A stretch of 38,477 bases of DNA from CAYJPV01 sp964396055 (GTDB lineage Bacteria > Acidobacteriota > Vicinamibacteria > Vicinamibacterales > JAKQTR01). The stretch is from contig CAYNDV010000030.1 in NCBI GenBank assembly GCA_964396055.1, forward strand, positions 1-38,477, given 5' to 3'. The position numbers and the translations under genes are program-made. Positions 18,369 to 26,250 of the stretch are shown piece after piece. The notes under the pieces were generated by a model. It was given only the letters and a program-made list of their open reading frames with translations. It was not told the DNA's origin and did not search any database. Every line of letters starts with the position of its first letter. Within the stretch, counting starts at the first letter, position 1.

Positions 18369-19636
18369 TCCGGGTGCTGGTCGCCACCGACGCGTTCCCG
18401 CCGCGGTGCGGCGGGAGCGGGTGGAGCACCTGGGAGCTGGCCCGTGCCCTGCGCGCGCGCGGCCATGCCGTCACCGTCGTGCAGCCGCGGCCGGGCCGCG
18501 CCCGCGACAGCCGCCGCGAGTACGACGGCTTCGTGGTGCACGAGATGGCCAGCCCCGATCCGCGCGTCCCGTTCGTGCGCAACTACGTCAAGAACGAACG
18601 CCTGTGGGTCCGCCTGGGCGAACGGCTGAGCGAGGTCGTCGCCTCCGGGGCCATCGACGTCTTGCATGGCCAGCACCTGCTGACCGGGCCGGCAGCCGTG
18701 CGCGCGGCCCGGGCGACCGGCCGCCCGGTGGTCTGCACGGTCCGCGACTACTGGCCGGTGTGTTACTGGGGCACGCTCATCCACGATCCACGGGCGACCG
18801 GCCTGTGCCCGGCCTGCACGCCCGGCATGATGGCGCGCTGCGTGCGCCCGCGGGCCGGCTGGGCCTGGCCGGCGGCGTTGCCGGCCATCCCGTACATGCG
18901 CGCCAACCTGGCCCGGAAACAGTCGGCCCTCGGCGAGACCGATGCGATCGTCGCGGTGAGCCGTGCCATCGAGCGCGACCTGCGGACACGATCGGCACAG
19001 CTCGGCGCCGCGCGGATCGAGGTCATCCCGAACCCGGTCCACCTGGGCGACCTCGACGCGGCGGCTGCCGCCACCCGTCCCCCGCTGCCGGGCGACTACG
19101 CGCTCTATGTCGGCAAGCTCGAGATCAACAAGGGCGTGCAGCACCTGATGCCGGCGGTGAAGCGCGCGGGTGTCTCGTGGCCGCTCATGGTCGTCGGCGA
19201 CGGCGCCGAGCGCGAGCGCCTCGAGCAGCAGGCCCGCGTCCTCGGCATCGACGCGCGGTTCACGGGCTGGCTCGATCGCGGCCAGGCCCTGGCCTGCGTG
19301 GCCCACGCGTCGCTGCTCGTGTTTCCGTCGTTCGGCCCCGAGTCGCTGAGCCGGGTGCTGCTCGAGGCGGCGGCCCTCCGGATTCCCATCGCCGCCATGG
19401 ACACCGGCGGCACCAGCGACATCATCAAGCACGAGCAGACGGGGCTGCTCGCCGCCACCCCGCAGGAACTCGGCGACGGCGTGGCGCGTCTCGCCACCGA
19501 TCGCGCCGCCGCCCGCATGCTGGCCGCCGAAGCGCGCGTGCTGGTCGAGCGCACGTTCGCATCAGACCGCGTCGCCGCGCGCATGGAACAGCTCTACCGG
19601 AGCGTGATGGCGGCACCGGGAGGCATACGTGACTGA
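18365..19636 (+). CDS. GT-B glycosyltransferase (family 4-like) 3
   Basis: This 423-residue enzyme starts with GTG at 18365, overlapping the previous stop by four bases. Its beginning VATDAFPPRCGGSGWSTWEL is a GT4 N-terminal strand and loop. An insertion with CPACTPGMMARC near residues 150-165 provides three cysteines, a feature seen in some GT4 proteins. The C-terminal half has LYVGKLEINKGVQHL, VVGDGAERERL and FGPESLSRVLLEAAALRIPI with the donor-binding glutamates. Specificity is unknown. It overlaps the next glycosyltransferase by eight bases. Confidence 0.88.
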   Translation: MIRVLVATDAFPPRCGGSGWSTWELARALRARGHAVTVVQPRPGRARDSRREYDGFVVHEMASPDPRVPFVRNYVKNERLWVRLGERLSEVVASGAIDVLHGQHLLTGPAAVRAARATGRPVVCTVRDYWPVCYWGTLIHDPRATGLCPACTPGMMARCVRPRAGWAWPAALPAIPYMRANLARKQSALGETDAIVAVSRAIERDLRTRSAQLGAARIEVIPNPVHLGDLDAAAAATRPPLPGDYALYVGKLEINKGVQHLMPAVKRAGVSWPLMVVGDGAERERLEQQARVLGIDARFTGWLDRGQALACVAHASLLVFPSFGPESLSRVLLEAAALRIPIAAMDTGGTSDIIKHEQTGLLAATPQELGDGVARLATDRAAARMLAAEARVLVERTFASDRVAARMEQLYRSVMAAPGGIRD

Positions 19637-20900
19637 CGTTTGCCGGGCCGACCGCGACCCCTGCGTGGCCATCGTCACCCGCGCCGTCTACCCGTGGCAC
19701 GGCGTCGGGGGTCTGGAGCGGCACGTCTGCGACCTGGTGCGCCACCTGGCCGCGCGTGGCGTGCGGATCGCGCTCATCACACGCCCGCCGGTGCCGGGCG
19801 TGGACGCCGTGTTCCCGGTGGACGGCGTCACGCCACACGCGGTGCCTTACCGGACGTTCCCCTTCGCCGGGCGCCGCGGCACGACGGTCGTCGACCGCGC
19901 CACGGCGTACCCGTGGTTCGGCCTGCGCGCGGGGCGCCTGGCGGCGCGTCTCGTGGCCGACGGCACCGTCGATCTCGTGCATGGACTCGGGGCCGCCAGT
20001 CTCGGGTATGCCCGGGCCCGCGCCGCGGCAACTCCGCCTGCGGCGCCGTACGTCATGAATCCGCAGGGCCTGGAGGAGTTCGGCGGGCTCGACGGCAGGT
20101 ACGGCGGCGCCTGGGCCAAACGAATCGGGTACGCGCCGCTGCGCCGCGCGGTGCGCGCCTGCGCCGACGCGGCGGACCGCGTGCTGGCCACGGACCGGTC
20201 CATCGAACCCGCCATCGCACGCCACCTGGCCGTTGGCCGGGACCGGATGCGGCTCGTGCCCAACGCCGTCGACGTCGAGGCCTGCGAGCGGCTCGCCACG
20301 CAGGCCGACGGTGCGCGCGCGCGGCGCCTGCTCGGCCTCGATCACACCACGCCGCTGTTCGTCAGCGCGGGACGGCTCGAGCGAAACAAGGGCTTCCACG
20401 TCCTGATCGACGCGCTGGCGACGCTGCTGGACTGCCCGTGGCAGTGGATTCTGGTGGGCGACGGGCCCTTCCGCCCGCACCTCGAGCAGCGGGTGGCCGA
20501 GGCCGGGCTGAGCGACCGGATGCGGTTCGCCGGGCGCGTGCATGATGCCGAACTGCACGCGTGGTACGAAGCGGCCACGCTGTTCGTGCACCCGACGCTG
20601 TACGAAGGCAGTTCCCTGGTCACCCTCGAAGCGATGGCGCACCGGCGCGCCGTCGTGGCCACGGTTGCGGGTGGCCTGCCCGACAAGGTGCGGGATGGCG
20701 CCACGGGCTGGCTGGTGCCGCCCGGCGACCCTGCGGCGCTCGCCGCGGCCCTGCGCCGCGCGATCGCGCTGGCCCCGGCCCTGCCGGCCATGGGCGATGC
20801 CGGACGCGCGCTGGTGGATGCGGAGTTCGCATGGCCGGCCGTGACCGACCGGCTGCTCGACGTGTACGGAGAGTTGCTCGACCCGCTGCGAAACGCGTGA
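19629..20900 (+). CDS. GT-B glycosyltransferase (family 4-like) 4
   Basis: The 423-residue product has VTRAVYPWHGVGGLERHV near the N-terminus (glycine-rich acceptor turn) and, in the C-terminal half, VSAGRLERNKGFHVLIDAL, ILVGDGPFRPHL and PTLYEGSSLVTLEAMAHRRA. These are canonical GT4 positions for diphosphate and ribose contacts. GTG at 19629 lies eight bases before the previous stop. It is the last gene of the plus-strand locus; the next gene is convergent and ends only 14 bases away, so the two transcripts must overlap. Confidence 0.9.
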   Translation: MTDVCRADRDPCVAIVTRAVYPWHGVGGLERHVCDLVRHLAARGVRIALITRPPVPGVDAVFPVDGVTPHAVPYRTFPFAGRRGTTVVDRATAYPWFGLRAGRLAARLVADGTVDLVHGLGAASLGYARARAAATPPAAPYVMNPQGLEEFGGLDGRYGGAWAKRIGYAPLRRAVRACADAADRVLATDRSIEPAIARHLAVGRDRMRLVPNAVDVEACERLATQADGARARRLLGLDHTTPLFVSAGRLERNKGFHVLIDALATLLDCPWQWILVGDGPFRPHLEQRVAEAGLSDRMRFAGRVHDAELHAWYEAATLFVHPTLYEGSSLVTLEAMAHRRAVVATVAGGLPDKVRDGATGWLVPPGDPAALAAALRRAIALAPALPAMGDAGRALVDAEFAWPAVTDRLLDVYGELLDPLRNA

Positions 20901-20914
20901 GCCGCGCCCGGCTC

Positions 20915-22597
20915 CTACCGCGCGGGTGGGACCGTGTAGATGTCGAAATCCGGGCCCGCGCTGCTCCCGAATCCCCGCCCGGCGCGTACGCGTGCCACGA
21001 GCGTCAATCGGTCGAGTTGGCGCAGGCCGAAATCGCCTCGCGGCACCACCACGACACCGGCCCGCAGCGGCTCGAGGCCGGCCTTCAGCTGGGCGCCCAG
21101 GTCGGGGACGCGCACGACCGACATGCGTCCGGCTGGGAGACGCAGCCAGTCCTGCTCGATGAGCACCACCTGTCCCGGCGGCACGTGCTGCTGCAGCCAC
21201 GCCTCGGCCTCCACCCAGGTCGGCCGGGCGAGCCGGCGGCTGGTTTCGACGGCCTGCAGCCAGACGGGCTGCGCCACGGCGGCCGCCACGACGGCGGCCA
21301 CGGCACAGGCACGCCAGGCCGGTCCCACCGTGGCGGGCAGCACGGCGCGCACCCGGCGCCCGACGGCAACCACCGCGGCCGCGCCGGCCACGGCCACGAA
21401 CGGCGCCAGGGGATAGACCCAGCGCGCGAGTTGCGACGGCCGGCCGGGCATGACCCAGAGGTAGAGCACGGGGAAGAGACACACGATCCAGCGCGCCGCG
21501 TCGCGCGTAGCGAGTGCGTACGCGGCGGCGGCCGCGGCGAGGGCGGTCATCACCCATCCGGGTCCGAGCGTGCCGAGCGTGTTCACGTAGAACCAGCGCG
21601 GATTGTCCGTCGCCGCCCAGTGCGACCGTCCCGTGATGGCCACCTGGTCCGACAACTGCCGCATGAGGTTGGGGAAATCGGCCCAGAGGAAGTGGTTGGT
21701 GACGCCCAGCGCAACCGTGAACGCGGCGGCGGTGACTGCTGCCGCCTGGAGCCGCCGGCGCCACGGCCCGCCGGCGCACGCGGCCACCACGGCCGGCGCG
21801 AGGGCGAACACCGCGGAGTACTTGATGGCCGCGGCCAGGCCGGCCAACGCCCCTGCCACCGTAGTCCAGGACCGCGCCCCGCCCTGACGGGCCACCAGCG
21901 ACGCGTACACGGCCGCCAGCACGACCAGGGTCATGCCCGGGTCGTTGCGCATGGCCAGCACCGAGGGGCCCAGCAGCGGCGTCAGCGCCGTCACGACGGC
22001 CGCCAGGACCCCGGCCCGGGGGCCAGCCAGGCGGCGCCCGATGAGGCCCGTCACGACGACAATGCCGCCGGCCACGGCGACATTGGCCAGACGGCCGGCC
22101 GCCACGAACGACTCGAGGGGCACGTCGCCGATCGGCACGGCCACGCCCCGCAGGAGAATCTGCACGTAGCCGGCCAGTGAGGACGCGGTCATGAGCCAGA
22201 AGACGATCCCGGGATAGTGCTCGACGGTCTCGTGTCCCAGTTCGCCTGTCGTGAAGAACAGCTTGACGTTGGCCGCCAGCCGGTGCTCGTCGATGTCGAG
22301 CGGCACGTGGCCCAGGTCCGCCAGCGCGCCGGGCAACCGCGTGGCCAGCACCAGCGCGACGGCGGCGCCGAGGGCCAGCGGAAACGCCCAGGCGCGGGCC
22401 AGGGCCGCCAGCCCGTCCTGCCGGACGATCGGCGCAGCCTGCTCGGCAACGAAGGCGGCCGCGAGGGCACCGGCAAACAGGATCGCCGCGGGCATCCACC
22501 CGCGCCCCACGCCGCCCAGGGCCAGCAGCAGGCCAACCGCCAGGGCCAGCCGCAGCCAGAAGGCTGTCTTCAGCGGTCCCCCGAGTGCGCTCGGCAT
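20915..22597 (-). CDS. Polytopic glycosyltransferase of the GT39/ArnT-like (GT-C) class
   Basis: This 560-residue protein has about a dozen hydrophobic segments. The loop after the early helices contains LDIDEHRLAANVKLFFTTGE. The D/E motif and the following HETVEHYPG are as in PMT/ArnT-type enzymes, which transfer a sugar from a polyprenyl-phosphate donor on the outer face of the cytoplasmic membrane. The soluble C-terminal part (about 450-560) ends in a small alpha/beta domain. The ATG at 22597 is four bases beyond the SurA-like stop, with GGAAGG upstream, so it is the last gene of the carboxylase-TAM operon although its function matches the convergent glycosyltransferase locus. Confidence 0.85.
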   Translation of the reverse strand: MPSALGGPLKTAFWLRLALAVGLLLALGGVGRGWMPAAILFAGALAAAFVAEQAAPIVRQDGLAALARAWAFPLALGAAVALVLATRLPGALADLGHVPLDIDEHRLAANVKLFFTTGELGHETVEHYPGIVFWLMTASSLAGYVQILLRGVAVPIGDVPLESFVAAGRLANVAVAGGIVVVTGLIGRRLAGPRAGVLAAVVTALTPLLGPSVLAMRNDPGMTLVVLAAVYASLVARQGGARSWTTVAGALAGLAAAIKYSAVFALAPAVVAACAGGPWRRRLQAAAVTAAAFTVALGVTNHFLWADFPNLMRQLSDQVAITGRSHWAATDNPRWFYVNTLGTLGPGWVMTALAAAAAAYALATRDAARWIVCLFPVLYLWVMPGRPSQLARWVYPLAPFVAVAGAAAVVAVGRRVRAVLPATVGPAWRACAVAAVVAAAVAQPVWLQAVETSRRLARPTWVEAEAWLQQHVPPGQVVLIEQDWLRLPAGRMSVVRVPDLGAQLKAGLEPLRAGVVVVPRGDFGLRQLDRLTLVARVRAGRGFGSSAGPDFDIYTVPPAR

Positions 22598-22601
22598 CGC
22601 G

Positions 22602-23276
22602 TCACCTTCCAGAGAGATAGAGTTCGCTCACCTCGGCGCGGCGCCTCAGGCGGGCCACCCAGTCGGTGATGGCCCTGGCCCGCTGCTCGCGCTGCACCGC
22701 TGCCTGCACGGCAGGCCGCGCCTCGTCGAAGGACAGCACCCGGCCGGCGTCGGCGAAGGCCTCGGGCTGCCGCGCGAACACCTCGCGCAACTCGTCTTCG
22801 GAGACGGGAACGGCCGTCGAGAACCGGTCGTCGATGTACGCCTGGGCGTGCAGAGTGTCGGCGACGAGCGTCCGCACGTCATCGGGCGCCAGGCCCAGCC
22901 TGGTGAGCGCCGCCAGCCACGCTGGCTCGTCGGGGAATCGGGCCCGGATCGCCGCCAGCGCGTCGGTCACGCCGGCCCGCCCTGGGTCGGCCGACTCGTA
23001 ACGCAGCGCCTCGTCGAGGACGAGCCGGCGTTCGATGAGCCACTTCACCGCAGCGCCCACAGCATCCTGGCTCTGACGCACGTCGACGAGGCCCAGATCG
23101 ATGGCGGCGCGGGCGTCGGACAGGGTGATGATCGACCCGGACACCACGGCGAGCACCCGATCAATGACGACGGCGGACGGGACGGCCGGCACCGGCTGCG
23201 GTTCCTGGGCGAGCGCGGCGGGCGTCAGCAGGCACACGGCGGCCACCGCGGCGGCGAGCCGCTCTGCGTATCTCAT
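22602..23276 (-). CDS. SurA-like periplasmic chaperone without PPIase domain
   Basis: The 224-residue product has a signal peptide (hydrophobic 8-22, likely cleavage after ALA at 23). The mature part starts with AVVIDRVLAVVSGSIITLSD, the SurA N-terminal signature. Helices with LIERRLVLDEAL follow, and a C-terminal helix returns to the chaperone core. SurA escorts unfolded outer-membrane proteins to the BAM complex. Escherichia coli SurA is about 430 residues with two parvulin domains; neither is present here. The ATG at 23276 is preferred over one at 23357 because the upstream frame runs through the heptamer array and the Omp85 3' end. Its position after the TamB and Omp85 genes fits outer-membrane protein assembly. 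Confidence 0.83.
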   Translation of the reverse strand: MRYAERLAAAVAAVCLLTPAALAQEPQPVPAVPSAVVIDRVLAVVSGSIITLSDARAAIDLGLVDVRQSQDAVGAAVKWLIERRLVLDEALRYESADPGRAGVTDALAAIRARFPDEPAWLAALTRLGLAPDDVRTLVADTLHAQAYIDDRFSTAVPVSEDELREVFARQPEAFADAGRVLSFDEARPAVQAAVQREQRARAITDWVARLRRRAEVSELYLSGR

Positions 23277-23324
23277 GCCCCACGTCCCACGTCCCATGCC
23301 CCTTGTCCCTTGCCTCTCGTCCCT
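23276..23324. repeat. Seven-unit heptamer array filling the Omp85/SurA junction
   Basis: Seven 7-bp units (49 bases) occupy the entire gap between the two genes. On the minus strand they read AGGGACG, AGAGGCA, AGGGACA, AGGGGCA, TGGGACG (twice), TGGGGCA. The first unit begins within the TAG stop of the Omp85 gene, and the last ends at the A of the SurA-like ATG. All units fit N-G-R-R-R-C-R although few are identical. Confidence 0.9.
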
Positions 23325-26250
23325 AGAACGCCTGCCCGATGCTGATGTGCAGGGCAAACCGATCTTCCTTGTTGGGCCCGTAGGTCCGCAGCGTGCCGAG
23401 CTTGAACCCGAAATCGACGCGGATGGGCCCCACGGGCGACTTGTAGCGCAGCCCGAACCCCGCGCCCGCCCGCAACTCGCCGAGGCTGACGTCGTTCACC
23501 AGCGCGAACACGTTGCCCCCGTCGAGGAAACCCACCAGCCCCAGGTCCCGCCACACGGCCACGCGCGCCTCGGCGTTGAGCACGAATTCGGCGTGGCCGC
23601 CGATCGGCGTGCCGTCGCGGTCGAAGGTCTCGGGCGTGCCGAGCCGGTCGAGCTGGAACCCGCGCACCGTGGTGTCGCCGCCCGCAAAGAACCGCTCGCT
23701 GGCTGGCAGGTCGCGCACGGTGACGGTGAGCGGCCTGCCGTCGGGTCCCGTCACCGGTGTCCCCTCGGCGGTCGTGACATCGACGTCGCGCGCGAACCCG
23801 GTGCCGAGGCCGAGCCTGGCGCCGCCCGCGAGCACGAGCCGCGGGAACGCCGCCACGCGGTGGAACGCGAAGCTCTGCAGGAACGTCTTGGCGTATCCGA
23901 CTTCGGACCCGATCGCCCGCAGGGCCAGCTCGCCGTTGAGGCTCACGAGCGTGCCGCGTCCGGGCTCGATGGCATCGTCACGCGTGTCGCGCGCCACGGT
24001 GGCGGACAGCGAGGACAGACGCACCTGGGGGAACAGCCGGTCGATGAGCGGCCGGTCGATCGGGTTGATGTTGTCGTCGAGGATCTCGTTGCGCTCGAAG
24101 GCGAACTGGCCGATGTAGCTCCAGGCCTGGCCCACCCGTTCCGCGAATCCGACGCGCACGGAGCGGTGACGGTAGCGGAAGCTGGTGCGGCTGCCCTGCT
24201 CGAAGACGGCGGCCACCTGGAGGTCGCCGCGGGTGTCGAGGAACCGAGGCTCGCGGTACGCGCCAACCACCCGGTACTCGAGGTCGGTCTCGGTGGAGGG
24301 GTCGGTGTCCAGCGCCGTCGCCTGGCCCCCGCGGCGCCGGACGCTGACGCGGCCGAAGAAGTTGACAGACCGGTTCTTGCCCCACAGGTTGCGGCGACCG
24401 AGCTCGATGAACCCGCGCGGCGCGAACTCGGAGGTTTCGACCTTCTGGAACTCGACGCCGCCCCCGTACCCGACGGTCGTGGCCGGCGCCTCCTCCACCG
24501 CGATGAGCACGTCGCGCAGGTTCGCGGCCGTGTGCTGGAGTTCCGAGATCGTCACGCGCCTGAACAGCCCGAGGGCCGCCAGTCGCCGCTGGCTCTCGGC
24601 CACGGCCGCGTCACCGAGGGCGGCCCCGGGGTACAGCACCACCTCGCGCCGGATCGTGGCCTCGCTGGTCCGAGTGTTGCCGGTGATCAGGATCTGGTCG
24701 ACCAGGATCTGCGGGCCCTCCTGGATGACGAAGCGGACGTCGTCGGCGTCCCCCGACGGTGCCGGCTCGATCCGCACGTCGACCGTCACAGCCCGGTAGC
24801 CCCGATCGCGGTAGTCGGCCACCAGGGCGTCGCGATCCGCGTTGAGCAGCGGGGCCACGAACGGGTCACCGGACCGGGCCCGGATGAGGGCCATCAACTG
24901 CCCGGCCGACAGCGCCGTGGCGCCCTCGAACACGATCGCCCCGACGCGCGCCTGCGGGCCCGGCGCGACGGCCAGGCGGATGCTGACGGGCACGTCCGGG
25001 GTGCCGGGCGCCGGCGTGCCGGCCGTCACGTCAGGCGTGACGGTCGCCTGCGGGTACCCGCGACGACGGTAGTGGTCGGTCAGCGCCGACAGGTCGGCGC
25101 CGAGGCGGGCCGCGACGAACGGATCGCCGGGCCTGGTGCGAATCAGGTCGGCCGTGCCCGCCGGCGGATCCACCGGCCCGGCGTCGAGCGCGATGGCGGC
25201 CACGCGGTACAGCGGGCCGCGGGTCACCGTGAAGACGATGGTCAGCTGATCGCCGGACTCGACGCGGGTGAAGGACGCGCGGGCGTCGCGGTACCCTTCC
25301 GCCCGCAGGTACTGCTCGATCCTCTGCTGGGAATCCTCGAGGAGGTCTTCGTCGGCCGACCCCTCCCGCGCCACGGGCACCAGCGTGTCGCGTTCCTTCG
25401 CCGGCAGGGGGTCGCCGGCAAACGCCACGCTCACGCGCGGGCCGCGGGTGACGACGATGACGAGATCGACGGTCACGCCCGAGGGATCGACACGGGGAAA
25501 CGGATCGGCCCGGGCTTCGAGAAACCCGGCGCGGTGGAACGCCTCGACGGAGTCGTTGAGGCGGGCGCGCAGAGCCGCCGGCGCGTACTCGTCGCCGGCT
25601 TCCAGGTCCAGGGCCCCGGCGATCTCGTCGACCGCCGACTCGGGGCTGCCGCGATAACTAATCGTCTTGATCGTGGCGCGCCGCCCCGGCGCCACGTCGA
25701 ACACGAGATCGCCGCGGGCCACGGCGGGGTCGTCGAGCGGTCGGGCCCGGACCGACGCGCGGAGGAAGCCGTAGTCGCGGTAGACCTCTTCCAGCGTGCT
25801 GGCGATGTCGGTGGCGCGGCCGATCGGGAAGGGCGTGCCGAACCGCCCGATCACGGCATCGCGCAGGACGCGTTCGGGCAGGCCCGTGTCCCCGACAAAC
25901 GCCAGCCGGCTGACGTCGCGCAGGGGCACCAGATCGACCCGGAGCGCCACGCCCGAGGGCCCCCGGTCGCCGGTGACGCGGACGTCGAGGTAGGTGCCGA
26001 GCCCCATGAGGTGCACGACCGTGCGGCGCACGGCGGCCATCGTGAGCCGGTCGCCGGGGCGCACCTCGAGCAGACCCAGCACCTGCGGACTACGCACCTC
26101 GGCGCCGAGTGACACCACCGTGACGGCCGAGACCGGCTGCCCGATGAGGGCGTCGAGCGGCGCGGACGATGCGGCGGGGGCCTGGCCACGGGCCGTTCCC
26201 GGCCAGGCGGCCAGCAGGCACACGAGGATCCACGCGTGGCGGCGCCCCAT
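23323..26250 (-). CDS. Omp85-family outer-membrane assembly protein with seven POTRA domains (BamA/TamA-like)
   Basis: This 975-residue protein has a signal peptide (about 1-22), then seven consecutive POTRA repeats at roughly 39-109, 111-188, 191-269, 271-345, 347-430, 434-512 and 515-588. A C-terminal beta-barrel (about 590-975) has the loop-6 motif VRGF (862-865) and ends in phenylalanine, as outer-membrane barrels do. TamA has three POTRAs and BamA five, so this is a longer relative. Being encoded directly after TamB (stop/start overlap TGATG) makes a TamA-like partner role, moving or folding outer-membrane components, the best guess; service as the main BamA cannot be excluded. The SurA-like gene follows across a heptamer array. 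Confidence 0.92.
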   Translation of the reverse strand: MGRRHAWILVCLLAAWPGTARGQAPAASSAPLDALIGQPVSAVTVVSLGAEVRSPQVLGLLEVRPGDRLTMAAVRRTVVHLMGLGTYLDVRVTGDRGPSGVALRVDLVPLRDVSRLAFVGDTGLPERVLRDAVIGRFGTPFPIGRATDIASTLEEVYRDYGFLRASVRARPLDDPAVARGDLVFDVAPGRRATIKTISYRGSPESAVDEIAGALDLEAGDEYAPAALRARLNDSVEAFHRAGFLEARADPFPRVDPSGVTVDLVIVVTRGPRVSVAFAGDPLPAKERDTLVPVAREGSADEDLLEDSQQRIEQYLRAEGYRDARASFTRVESGDQLTIVFTVTRGPLYRVAAIALDAGPVDPPAGTADLIRTRPGDPFVAARLGADLSALTDHYRRRGYPQATVTPDVTAGTPAPGTPDVPVSIRLAVAPGPQARVGAIVFEGATALSAGQLMALIRARSGDPFVAPLLNADRDALVADYRDRGYRAVTVDVRIEPAPSGDADDVRFVIQEGPQILVDQILITGNTRTSEATIRREVVLYPGAALGDAAVAESQRRLAALGLFRRVTISELQHTAANLRDVLIAVEEAPATTVGYGGGVEFQKVETSEFAPRGFIELGRRNLWGKNRSVNFFGRVSVRRRGGQATALDTDPSTETDLEYRVVGAYREPRFLDTRGDLQVAAVFEQGSRTSFRYRHRSVRVGFAERVGQAWSYIGQFAFERNEILDDNINPIDRPLIDRLFPQVRLSSLSATVARDTRDDAIEPGRGTLVSLNGELALRAIGSEVGYAKTFLQSFAFHRVAAFPRLVLAGGARLGLGTGFARDVDVTTAEGTPVTGPDGRPLTVTVRDLPASERFFAGGDTTVRGFQLDRLGTPETFDRDGTPIGGHAEFVLNAEARVAVWRDLGLVGFLDGGNVFALVNDVSLGELRAGAGFGLRYKSPVGPIRVDFGFKLGTLRTYGPNKEDRFALHISIGQAF

